Origin: Mastigocoleus testarum BC008
Lineage (GTDB): Bacteria; Cyanobacteriota; Cyanobacteriia; Cyanobacteriales; Nostocaceae
Assembly: GCF_001456025.1 (NCBI RefSeq)
Contig: NZ_LMTZ01000093.1
Span: 77,158-141,157, forward strand
Reading direction: 5' to 3'
Length of the DNA: 64,000 nt
A program made the translations under genes and the position numbers. How positions within the stretch are numbered: the first letter of the stretch is position 1; each line of letters starts with the position of its first letter. This document shows positions 56,092-63,989 of the stretch, in pieces. The notes below the pieces were generated by a model. The model did not search any database and was not told the origin of the DNA. It saw only the letters and a list, made by a program, of their open reading frames with translations.

Positions 56092-56220
56092 GAGTAACTA
56101 AGTAATGAGTAATGAGTAATAAGTAACAAGTAATAAGTAATGAGTAATAAGTAATAAGTAATGAGTAAAAAATTATCAATTACCAATTACCAATTACCGA
56201 TTACCAATTACCAATTACCC
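56092..56220. repeat. Two abutting STRR arrays (AGTAATG/AGTAATA and ATTACCA)
   Basis: About 11 heptamers AGTAATG/AGTAATA/AGTAACA (56092-56168) are followed by about 6 heptamers of ATTACCA type (56176-56220). They fill the gap between the convergent murT and 133-aa gene ends. Confidence 0.9.
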
Positions 56221-56228
56221 ATCCCCTA

Positions 56229-56630
56229 TTACTGCAACTTAACTGCTGCACACTGTAGGGGTAAAACTTCTTCCAAAGTTAATTCGTGGTCTGCAGTTAA
56301 ATGGCTATTACAGCAAATAGTGCTGAAATATACTTGCTGACCAACTACTTTGGAAAAATGTTGTTCTAATAGCAATCTTGAGGTGATATCGCCTAGTAAA
56401 TCTCCTAAATCTTTAGTTAACTGGTCTTTATCATCGCGGTGAACCATTCTATATTTAAAAGGCTTTTCACCAACCAATTTTCTAATTTCTGAATCAAAAT
56501 TATCCGGCTTACTTTGGACGTAAGCAAAAGACACTTCCTCTAAAAATTTCCAAGCTTCTGGAAAAATTCTGCGGATATTTCCTAAATGATCCTCAGTTTG
56601 GTAGACCAAAGTGGCTGTTTTGCAATCCAT
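56229..56630 (-). CDS. Hypothetical protein (133 aa)
   Basis: 133 aa from the ATG at 56628-56630, chosen because AGGGA lies 8 nt upstream of it; a longer start at 56666 lacks a ribosome site. Motifs: LVYQTEDHLGNIRRIFPEAW, FSKVVGQQVYFSTICCNS, HLTADHELTLEEVLPLQCAAVKL. Cysteines cluster near the C-terminus (ICC and QC). I do not recognise a family. It lies inside the murT-gatD interval on the opposite strand. Confidence 0.6.
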   Translation of the reverse strand: MDCKTATLVYQTEDHLGNIRRIFPEAWKFLEEVSFAYVQSKPDNFDSEIRKLVGEKPFKYRMVHRDDKDQLTKDLGDLLGDITSRLLLEQHFSKVVGQQVYFSTICCNSHLTADHELTLEEVLPLQCAAVKLQ

Positions 56631-56988
56631 TACTTTTCCCTGAATAATTGTGGTGTTTACAACCAAACAAAAACAGTTTTAATGTTTATAAACTGTGCGG
56701 TATACAAGAAAATTGCTGCTCAAAAGTTAACTTTTTAGAGCTAGTCAAACAAAATATTTCTGCTTGATTTGGATAGAATCTATCCGTAGATAGGCAATTT
56801 GTTAGTCCACAGTTGTTATTTCACAATTTGTTAACCCACAATTTGCCTACTTACAAAATTCTTCTATCGCCACTGCTCATGATAACCACAAAAAATTGGC
56901 ATTCAAACTCATTGATACATATTTTTTTATACTTGACACATTGTAAAACCTAGTACTAGATGCGAGTAAATACAGTTAACAAAAGAGT
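56631..56988. other. 360-nt intergenic region
   Basis: Between divergent genes; contains a repeated TTTGTTA...CACA string (56797-56845) but no gene or clear operator. Confidence 0.4.
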
Positions 56989-57480
56989 ATGTTGATACAA
57001 CATTTTAAAATGCTGGCAAGATATAATACTTTAGCGAATCACAAGTTATATGGTGCATGTTCCCAGCTTTCAGACAAAGAACTGAAACAAATAAGACCAG
57101 CCTTTTTCAAAAGTATTTATGGGACACTCAATCATATTCTCATTGGTGACAGAATTTGGATGGGACGCTTTACAGGACAAGAAATTTCTTCTACCGGACT
57201 TGACCTTATTCTCTATGATGACTTTGAAGAACTGCGGAAAATACGTGTATTAGAAGATGAGAAAATAGAAAATTTTATGTCTCATTTAAATCAAGATTTT
57301 CTGACCAGGACAATAAGCTACGTAAATAATCAGAATAAGGTTTATACCGATCCAGTTGATATGCTATTGTCACATTTTTTTAATCATCAGACACATCACC
57401 GGGGCCAAATTCACGATATGCTGAGCCAGACAGAAATTGCCCCTCCTGTTCTAGATATGCACCGCGTCTTACGACCGTAA
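56989..57480 (+). CDS. DinB/YfiT-family putative metal-dependent protein
   Basis: 163 aa, four-helix DinB fold: KMLARYNTLANHKL in helix 1, GTLNHILIGDRIWMGRF with His49, and SHFFNHQTHHRGQIHDML with His133 and His137 forming the usual three-His metal site. DinB-like proteins are thiol- or metal-dependent hydrolases or transferases of various roles; the exact reaction is unknown. It sits between the murT and gatD genes and reads in their direction. Confidence 0.9.
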   Translation: MLIQHFKMLARYNTLANHKLYGACSQLSDKELKQIRPAFFKSIYGTLNHILIGDRIWMGRFTGQEISSTGLDLILYDDFEELRKIRVLEDEKIENFMSHLNQDFLTRTISYVNNQNKVYTDPVDMLLSHFFNHQTHHRGQIHDMLSQTEIAPPVLDMHRVLRP

Positions 57481-57620
57481 ATCAATCAAAAAAATCCCAT
57501 CAACAAAACCAACCTAAATATTTGGTAGCTAATGCTGCAGCTTAACGCTATACGTTAATATGCCGAAAATCAACTTGAGCTTTATTGCTGTTTATTAAAA
57601 CTTTTAAACTTATTAAATCT

Positions 57621-58451
57621 ATGGCTAATCAAGAATTAGAATTGACTATTGGGTGGTTATACCCCACATTGATGAGCACCTATGGAGATCGGGGTAACGT
57701 TATCGTTATAGAACGTCGCGCCCAATGGCGGGGATATAGTGTCAGGATTCAAGCCTTAGACCAAAATGCTACAGCAGAAGATATCAAATCAGTTGATGTA
57801 ATTGTTGGTGGAGGAGCCCAGGATCGTCAACAAGAAATTGTTATGCGTGACTTACAAGGTGCAAAAGCCGACGCCATGCGGGAAAAACTCGATAGTGGAA
57901 CTCCCGGTGTATTTACCTGTGGTTCGCCACAGCTATTAGGACATTATTACGAACCAGGCTTAGGAAAGCGTATTGAAGGTTTGGGAATATTGGACATGGT
58001 ATCAGTACACCCCGGTGACGATGTCAAGCGCTGCATTGGTAATTTGGTCATTGAAGTGACAGCTTCCCGTTTAGCTAAAGAATTAAAAGAAATATTGGGA
58101 GGAGCTACTCCTTATCTGGTTGGTTTTGAAAACCACGGTGGACGTACCAGGGTAAATACACAGGGAGGAAAGGTCGAAGTACTAGGAAAAGTGATCTACG
58201 GCTTAGGTAATAACGGAGAAGATGGAACCGAAGGCGCTTTTTATCAAAATGCGATCGCAACTTATTCCCATGGACCACTGCTACCAAAAAATCCTTTTGT
58301 CGCTGATTGGTTAATTCAAACTGCATTACGCTTAAAGTATCAGCAACCGTTCGCACTCAAACCATTAGAAGACAAATTGGCGATGAAAGCTCGAGAAACA
58401 ATGTTTAACAGATTAAAAGTCGATTTAGCTACTCCTGCTGTTGGAAAATAA
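57621..58451 (+). CDS. gatD: Lipid II isoglutaminyl synthase, GatD subunit
   Basis: 276 aa from ATG 57621; a frame start at 57585 adds 12 residues that do not belong to the domain. Class I glutamine amidotransferase with nucleophile Cys100 in GVFTCGSPQLLG and His172 in GFENHGGRT, the catalytic pair of GatD. It releases ammonia from glutamine for MurT. N-terminal LTIGWLYPTLMSTYGDRGN is the family signature. The last residues are basic and variable. No murT directly next to it; see the murT entry. Confidence 0.95.
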   Translation: MANQELELTIGWLYPTLMSTYGDRGNVIVIERRAQWRGYSVRIQALDQNATAEDIKSVDVIVGGGAQDRQQEIVMRDLQGAKADAMREKLDSGTPGVFTCGSPQLLGHYYEPGLGKRIEGLGILDMVSVHPGDDVKRCIGNLVIEVTASRLAKELKEILGGATPYLVGFENHGGRTRVNTQGGKVEVLGKVIYGLGNNGEDGTEGAFYQNAIATYSHGPLLPKNPFVADWLIQTALRLKYQQPFALKPLEDKLAMKARETMFNRLKVDLATPAVGK

Positions 58452-58878
58452 ATATTTCTCTGAAAAAAATATCTGAAAATAAGAGTAACTGGGAAGAAAA
58501 ACCTTATGTTTAGCTTCTTATTTGTTATTTTCCAAGTTATCTAATTACACCTAATACTGTAAAAAAGCACATGAGAAGCATTCATAAAAAGCAGAAGGCT
58601 ATTTTTAACGGTTAGGAAATATCACCTTCAAGTAACTCTTTACAATTGTTGAACCTAGCAGAAACCAAGCACGTAAGCAAATCTAGTTTTTCTGATTTAC
58701 GCCTGATATGGACTATGGATTTATATTTTATGAATTTATATTTTATGAATTTATATTTATTGACAAAATACAACAAATATCAGATTTTTTTCAATTAAAT
58801 TAAAATTATTTTTTCAGAAAACACTGGGTTTTGTGTGAAATATCTTATAGAGGAAATATAAAATCACAAAGCATTTAA
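58452..58878. other. 430-nt intergenic region
   Basis: It contains a 16-bp unit ATGAATTTATATTTT repeated about three times (58712-58762) and no gene. Confidence 0.5.
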
Positions 58879-59481
58879 ATGAAAATATTACAGTCATTAA
58901 CTGCAGCAGCTATTGGCTTAGGCTATGTTTTCGCTACATTACCAGTCCAAGCCAGAGAGTGGCACCCTCAAGCTGTAGTAGATGGGGTGTATTCTGGAAT
59001 TCAAAAGATTCACGGTTATAAAGCTACTCCTAGATTAATTTGGAATATTCGCGAAAATTCTCGCACTCGCTGCGGACGAATTCACAGTAGTCATTATTGC
59101 AAACTGGATCATACCGTTTACATCATGAGACGAGATATCCGCATGGCTTACCGGTATGGAGATGCAGCATTGGCTTACATTATTGCCCACGAATATGCCC
59201 ATGCAATGCAGACAGCACATGGATTTACCCCCAAATATTCCCCACTCACAGAATTACAAGCAGATTGTTTAGCTGGGGTATATTTGGGTCTAATACCTGA
59301 TATCGTTTTTGACGCAAAAGATATTCGAGAAATAGCGACTTTTGCTTACAGCATTGGAGATTATGCTTGGGGTAGCAGACACCATCACGGTACACCCAAA
59401 CAAAGGGTAAAAGCTGTTAGCATAGGTATGCAAGGTTCTTTAAATGGTAAAGGAGTAGAAGTTTGTCGTCTCTCTAGATAA
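58879..59481 (+). CDS. Secreted/periplasmic neutral zinc metallopeptidase-like protein
   Basis: 200 aa. Signal peptide residues 1-26 (LGYVFATLPVQA). Zn motif HEYAH (His104, Glu105, His108) with a third ligand region ELQADCLAGVY near 125-135, as in YpfJ-type neutral zinc metallopeptidases. Conserved Cys pair (TRCGRIH and HYCKLD) may form a disulfide. Substrate unknown. ATG at 58879; no strong ribosome site was seen, but the signal peptide fits this start. Confidence 0.85.
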   Translation: MKILQSLTAAAIGLGYVFATLPVQAREWHPQAVVDGVYSGIQKIHGYKATPRLIWNIRENSRTRCGRIHSSHYCKLDHTVYIMRRDIRMAYRYGDAALAYIIAHEYAHAMQTAHGFTPKYSPLTELQADCLAGVYLGLIPDIVFDAKDIREIATFAYSIGDYAWGSRHHHGTPKQRVKAVSIGMQGSLNGKGVEVCRLSR

Positions 59482-59591
59482 TATTCTTGAACTGGGATTG
59501 CAAATAATCCTAAGATTTAAAGTTAAATAAAAATCAATAATTTAGTATATGTTAATACCTTCAGTCAGTTGATTTGAACTTAAATAAATGT

Positions 59592-60251
59592 ATGCTACCT
59601 AAATGGTTTTGGTTACACTGGCGATTTTCTATTGTTTTATTATTTTTAAGCACAGTATGTATAGCTTTTGGATTAAATTTATATGTAAGTTTAATTACTA
59701 GTAGCCGACGTTATACTAATTATTCCGAAGTTACTTCACAACCCATAGCAATTGTCCTTGGAGCCGGGATATTTCCCGATGGTACTCCCACACCAATGCT
59801 GGCTGACCGCGTTTCAGCAGCAGCAAAACTTTACAAGCAAGGACGTGTGAAAAAACTATTAATGAGTGGTGATAATAGCCGTGAGGATTATGATGAAGTC
59901 ACAGCGATGCAAGATTATGCTGTAAAACTTGGTGTACCACCAGAGGATATAACTCTCGACCATGCAGGTTTTAGTACCTATGAAAGTTGTTACCGTGCTA
60001 AGAAAGTTTTTGGAATTGAGCAAGCAGTTATAGTTACTCAAAGATTTCATTTATCTCGCGCAGTCTATCTTTGCAATCGTCTGCATGTAAATTCCATTGG
60101 CTTAGGTACTCCTGATTGGGAAGTATACCCTTTTAGAAATGTTATGTTTTATTCATTGAGAGAAAAATTTTCTACCTTGAAGGCATTGTGGGAAGTTCAT
60201 ATTACCCGCCCGCAACCAACTTTTCTCGGTCCCTTAGAAGATACAAAATAG
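59592..60251 (+). CDS. SanA/YdcF/ElyC-family membrane protein (DUF218)
   Basis: 219 aa from ATG 59592 (a TTG at 59574 would add six residues). One N-terminal membrane span (about 10-35), then the DUF218 core IVLGAGIFPDGTPTPML, DRVSAAAKLYKQGRVKKLLMSGD, ITLDHAGFSTYESCYRAKKVF and VTQRFHLSRAVYLC. Relatives SanA and ElyC act at the envelope barrier, and YdcF binds SAM; the exact role in cyanobacteria is unknown. Same strand as the zinc peptidase gene, 110 nt downstream. Confidence 0.88.
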   Translation: MLPKWFWLHWRFSIVLLFLSTVCIAFGLNLYVSLITSSRRYTNYSEVTSQPIAIVLGAGIFPDGTPTPMLADRVSAAAKLYKQGRVKKLLMSGDNSREDYDEVTAMQDYAVKLGVPPEDITLDHAGFSTYESCYRAKKVFGIEQAVIVTQRFHLSRAVYLCNRLHVNSIGLGTPDWEVYPFRNVMFYSLREKFSTLKALWEVHITRPQPTFLGPLEDTK

Positions 60252-60527
60252 CTCAAATTACACCCAGAAAATGAAATATTTCCAAATGCTTGCGAATATT
60301 TTATTCAAGCGATAGCACAATTATGCGTAGTAGCGTACCGCTTTACAATCGCGACGTTAAGTGGGATGCAATCATAGCAGAAGATAGGAATTGAGAGTGG
60401 GATTTCTTTTACCATTGAGTCTAAGTTTCAGCCTTTGAATTGTAAATCACTTATTTACAATCCTCTGTAATTCAATAAAAAATGAATTCAGTTAAAGTTA
60501 ATTAAATCAAAGTCGATTCAATTTAGA

Positions 60528-63146
60528 TTATTCTTGATATTTCAACCTCAAAATAGCTCGCCAATCTCTGATAGCACTATCCGTCCACAACCAATTTTTC
60601 CCTAGTTCATTTACCTGAAATCCCAAAGGGTCGTGGTCAAGTACGGTATTTCTCATTTTAATTGCTTCATTAAGATATTGTTCTCGTTTCCCAGGGGGTT
60701 GTGATGAAGCAGCTTTATAAAAACCCAAAGCTAATCCTGCGTAAGCTTGCAAAGCATTATTGGATAGTTTTTGTTTACCACCAGAAGAATTTACACTACT
60801 CGGAGCCCTAGAACGATTCTTTGGCTGAATTTCTAAACTCAATGCTTGGAGCCAAGCATCATTCGCTCGATTGAGATTACCCTCTGCATAGTAAGCAAAT
60901 CCCACAACATTTTTATACAAAGATGAATTAGGGTCTGCTTTAACTGCACTATCCCAATAACGACGTGCATCATCTACTGTGTAGCCATTACGGGTATTTC
61001 GTTGTTGCACAAATTGCCAAGCTAGTCGACCCCGTAAAAAATTCACAGATGGATTATCAATTTGCGGTAGGGGTATTGATTTTAAAACTGCTCGAGCTTC
61101 ATTTAAGGTTCCCCGGTTGAGTAATTCTTCAACTGCTTGTAAACCCGCTTCCAGTTTTCCCTTATTTAATTTACCTGTTGCGTACCGAGTCACAACCCCT
61201 GTTGCATCTTCTTTAAGATTTATTTCGGGAATTTTGGGTTCCTCCATTAGCAATTCTTTATCTTGAGGGGAACTTGGTAAATTAGATATACCTCCCTCTC
61301 GCCACAACCAACTTAAACTCACAAGTGTAATTGCAGTGATACCAAGTGCACCAACAGCAGACCATGAATTCTTTCTAAAAAAATGCTTGAAGTTAAATAC
61401 AGCAGAATTATTATGTCTAGAACCAGTAATTTTTCGATTAATATGTGACGATTGAGCGCTGTGGGTAATATCTTGGTTTACTTGTTCTAATCCAGCTACT
61501 TCGTCCCATTTTGCAACTTCTTCAGTTCCCAAGGAAGCTATTTGAGAAATTGGTCTTTGTTCAAAGCTGCTATCAGTATCCGAGGCGAAACTGAAATTAT
61601 CTTGCAGATTACCTGCAGCTTTATCATTTACAGACTGCTGTGCAGAATAGGGTTGCTGCGAAGACACATCATCACCAACCTCCTGAATTAACTCAGCGTT
61701 CATCATGGGTTGTTCTGTTGCTGCTTGCTCATCCAATTGACGAAACAAATCAGAAACAATTGCGGAGTCTTCCGCATAGGAGGGATCGTTATATTCAACA
61801 TCATCAACCAGATCGCCCCAAGTATCTTCTCCTAGCCAATCTAAACCCGAAGATTCTTCTGGTTCATATGAAGAAATTAAATCATCAATCGGTAAAGGAA
61901 CTGCAGGAATATCTGATTCATCTATTTTCTCTGAGTAAGATGTGGATGATGCACTTAAAACCGGGTTATATTCGTTGATAAATTCGTTGGGAGAAGAATT
62001 AAGGCCATTGAGATTGCCATTAAAATCTGACTGAAGATATAAAATTGGCAAAGCCCAGTACATTTGGTGAGAACCATAGGTGGAAATTAAACCTTGGCGC
62101 ACTCGAGAAATGCATAAGTCCACACTATAACCCTGTGAAAGGTTACGGTAGAACAGTTGTGTAAGGTTGAGGGCTACATCATCCGGAATGCGTTCTGACA
62201 TTGCCAAAACACTCCGAATACCTCTTTTAACTAAAGTTTCTGTTAAATTGCGTTCGCCAGTTTCACTATTCCGAGCAGATGAAACGCCATAGGCTCCCAA
62301 ACAGGAGTTAAAAACTGCCATTTGGATATTATTGTTGACAAGTAAACCAGCCAAATCGTCTCCAGTCAGAGTTTCTGTTAGCCCTGTTCTGCTACTAACA
62401 AGATAAATTTCTCCACCATTGGGACCGACGTTACTGTGACCGGAATAATGGAGAATATGATATCTTCCTTGTTCTAGGGCTTGAGTTAGTTCTTCTCGAC
62501 CTGGTTGTTGTAATAAGGTAAGTTGAATTTCCGGCAGATGATTGCCACTTTCTCCACTACGATGTAACTCAGCCTGCAGCTTAATTGCTTCTTGTTTCAG
62601 TTGGTCAAGGCGAACTTTATCAGTAGGAGAAGCAATGACCATTAAAACTTTTATACTACCTTCCTCTGAAGGAATGGGTATATTTTTTGCCGATAAACGG
62701 GAACTCATACCAATCCCGCTCTGATAGCGAGAAAATGCCACATAAGGTCCTGTCGCAAGGGGGCGATCACCTGCATGCATCACCTCCCATGGAAGGCTAG
62801 CCAGTTTATTATCTTTGAGGCCCAAACGTAAACGCAGTATCTTTTGATGATTTTGGGCAATACCTTGGGCAGTAATCCAACTATCCCTGAGAGTGCCTTG
62901 AAACAGTGCATTATAAAATTGCTGACCCAAAGCAACTAAGTTCACGGAGTTTCTAGCGATCGCATCTCCTTGTAAAACTGAAGTTAAAGGGTCGTTCATA
63001 AGATGTGCAGCAGCACTTAGCCAGTCAGCAACTGGCCAAGAAACCAGTTCTTCTGCTAATGGCACCCCAGGCGCGACTTGTTCCGTCCGCACCAAGTAGT
63101 CATCCTGCCCTACTGGGGTTACGGAAATATGAAATTCCTGGGTCAC
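60528..63146 (-). CDS. hetF: HetF, CHAT-domain regulator of heterocyst differentiation
   Basis: 872 aa, GTG start (complement of 63144-63146) preceded by AGGAGA. Residues about 90-370 are a CHAT (caspase-HetF) domain with the catalytic dyad His237 in HYSGHSNVG and Cys282 in FNSCLGA. A low-complexity acidic linker, one membrane span (about 594-615), and TPR-like helices at the C-terminus follow. HetF is needed for heterocyst differentiation and limits HetR levels in Nostoc/Anabaena; the dyad is required. The identification is strengthened by the tandem small-RNA repeats upstream, as in Anabaena. Its leader must cross the array, so it is antisense to at least one sRNA copy. Confidence 0.9.
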   Translation of the reverse strand: MTQEFHISVTPVGQDDYLVRTEQVAPGVPLAEELVSWPVADWLSAAAHLMNDPLTSVLQGDAIARNSVNLVALGQQFYNALFQGTLRDSWITAQGIAQNHQKILRLRLGLKDNKLASLPWEVMHAGDRPLATGPYVAFSRYQSGIGMSSRLSAKNIPIPSEEGSIKVLMVIASPTDKVRLDQLKQEAIKLQAELHRSGESGNHLPEIQLTLLQQPGREELTQALEQGRYHILHYSGHSNVGPNGGEIYLVSSRTGLTETLTGDDLAGLLVNNNIQMAVFNSCLGAYGVSSARNSETGERNLTETLVKRGIRSVLAMSERIPDDVALNLTQLFYRNLSQGYSVDLCISRVRQGLISTYGSHQMYWALPILYLQSDFNGNLNGLNSSPNEFINEYNPVLSASSTSYSEKIDESDIPAVPLPIDDLISSYEPEESSGLDWLGEDTWGDLVDDVEYNDPSYAEDSAIVSDLFRQLDEQAATEQPMMNAELIQEVGDDVSSQQPYSAQQSVNDKAAGNLQDNFSFASDTDSSFEQRPISQIASLGTEEVAKWDEVAGLEQVNQDITHSAQSSHINRKITGSRHNNSAVFNFKHFFRKNSWSAVGALGITAITLVSLSWLWREGGISNLPSSPQDKELLMEEPKIPEINLKEDATGVVTRYATGKLNKGKLEAGLQAVEELLNRGTLNEARAVLKSIPLPQIDNPSVNFLRGRLAWQFVQQRNTRNGYTVDDARRYWDSAVKADPNSSLYKNVVGFAYYAEGNLNRANDAWLQALSLEIQPKNRSRAPSSVNSSGGKQKLSNNALQAYAGLALGFYKAASSQPPGKREQYLNEAIKMRNTVLDHDPLGFQVNELGKNWLWTDSAIRDWRAILRLKYQE

Positions 63147-63427
63147 AACTTCTCCTGTTTGCCTACCTTGCCTGGTATGAAACTTTTATGTTTCAAATTG
63201 ATATTTTGCTTTTTCCAATTACTAAGATGCATCCTGAAATATGAATGTTTCTCAACGTGGTAGTTCAATATATCTTCTACTACAATTTTATCTAGAATAT
63301 TTATTGTATTTTTCTGAGTACAACCTCCATAGTCTGACAGTCAATGCCAGTTATTGATTTTTATATTCAAGTTAATTCATTAAATTATATTGCTGCTAAA
63401 TAATTAGTAGAGATGCAGGTAAATTTG
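63147..63427 (-). promoter_or_regulatory. hetF leader region
   Basis: 280 nt between the hetF start and the first DIF-type box. It carries the ribosome site (AGGAGA, complement of 63151-63156) and presumably the 5' untranslated part of hetF mRNA. No -10/-35 could be fixed; in known strains the hetF transcript starts further upstream and overlaps the first NsiR1 copy. Confidence 0.45.
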
Positions 63428-63433
63428 TCCGGA
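63428..63433 (+). promoter_or_regulatory. DIF-type promoter box of NsiR1 copy 1
   Basis: TCCGGA at 63428-63433 lies 33 nt before the conserved start of copy 1, with TATTAG (63447-63452) as a possible -10 box. TCCGGA at about -35 is the motif of HetR-dependent, heterocyst-specific promoters. Confidence 0.7.
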
Positions 63434-63460
63434 CAATACTGCAACATATTAGAACAAATA

Positions 63461-63524
63461 TTGGTAGATGCACCCTGATATCATCAAAATCCCTAGCTGG
63501 CTGCCACCCACTAGGGTTTTTTTT
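63461..63524 (+). ncRNA. nsiR1: NsiR1-like small RNA, copy 1
   Basis: Begins TTGGTAGATGCACCCTGATA, shared with all other copies. Ends with a stem CCCTAG (63491-63496)/CTAGGG (63511-63516) and eight T, an intrinsic terminator. Length about 64 nt, like NsiR1. This copy diverges from the others after the first 20 nt and is antisense to the hetF leader. Confidence 0.8.
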
Positions 63525-63543
63525 AATATACAGTAGAATTCTA

Positions 63544-63624
63544 CGAGTCAGTTGACATACTACTTAGAAGTGAAAAACCTTTACATCTGCTCTTCACATT
63601 CTTATGCTTCGAGTAACTGACTCG
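63544..63624. repeat. 10-bp inverted repeat inserted between sRNA copies 1 and 2
   Basis: CGAGTCAGTT (63544-63553) and AACTGACTCG (63615-63624) are perfect inverted repeats around 61 nt. Copies 1 and 2 are 261 nt apart while later copies are 133-135 nt apart, so this is probably an inserted miniature element or a hairpin of the hetF leader. Confidence 0.55.
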
Positions 63625-63687
63625 CAAATTTATGTGATTTGACTAATTAATCAATATTAACGACTAACAAATTATTAGGAGAATTTA

Positions 63688-63693
63688 TCCGGA
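63688..63693 (+). promoter_or_regulatory. DIF-type promoter box of NsiR1 copy 2
   Basis: TCCGGA lies 34 nt upstream of the conserved start of copy 2. Confidence 0.7.
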
Positions 63694-63721
63694 AAACTAT
63701 TACTAATTTTGGAATATTAAA

Positions 63722-63784
63722 TTGGTAGATGCACCCTGATAATCCATTCCCCTTGCTGGCTCAAACTGGCGCGGGGATTTTTTT
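63722..63784 (+). ncRNA. nsiR1: NsiR1-like small RNA, copy 2
   Basis: TTGGTAGATGCACCCTGATA start; terminator with TCCCC (63748-63752) paired to GGGGA (63773-63777), followed by seven T. Nearly identical to copy 3. Function inferred from family: heterocyst-specific sRNA acting on hetF mRNA. Confidence 0.82.
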
Positions 63785-63822
63785 GTGTGTATAAACCCAA
63801 TTTATTTTTTTTACTTAAATTA

Positions 63823-63828
63823 CCCGGA
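63823..63828 (+). promoter_or_regulatory. Variant box CCCGGA of NsiR1 copy 3
   Basis: CCCGGA at 63823-63828, 34 nt before the start of copy 3; one base differs from TCCGGA at this exact spacing. The same variant recurs at 63956-63961 for copy 4. Confidence 0.6.
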
Positions 63829-63856
63829 TATTGTGAGTCGGATTGAGTACAGAGTA

Positions 63857-63920
63857 TTGGTAGATGCACCCTGATAATCCATTCCCCTTGCTGGCTCAAA
63901 CTGGCCCGGGGATTTTTTTT
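63857..63920 (+). ncRNA. nsiR1: NsiR1-like small RNA, copy 3
   Basis: Same 20-nt start as copy 2; stem TCCCC/GGGGA (GGGGA at 63908-63912) and eight T (63913-63920). It differs from copy 2 in a few bases such as CTGGCCC against CTGGCGC. Confidence 0.82.
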
Positions 63921-63955
63921 GCGTATATAAACCAATTTATTTTTTACTTAAATTA

Positions 63956-63961
63956 CCCGGA
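63956..63961 (+). promoter_or_regulatory. Variant box CCCGGA of NsiR1 copy 4
   Basis: CCCGGA, 34 nt before the start of copy 4, identical in sequence and spacing to the copy 3 box. Confidence 0.6.
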
Positions 63962-63989
63962 TATTGTGAGTCGGATTGAGTACAGAGTA

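Noticed and set aside
55868..56186. Two hydrophobic Leu/Ile/Tyr-rich frames (92-103 aa) overlapping the murT end
   Set aside because: The first part is translated STRR repeat (LLITYYLL pattern) and the rest is antisense to murT.
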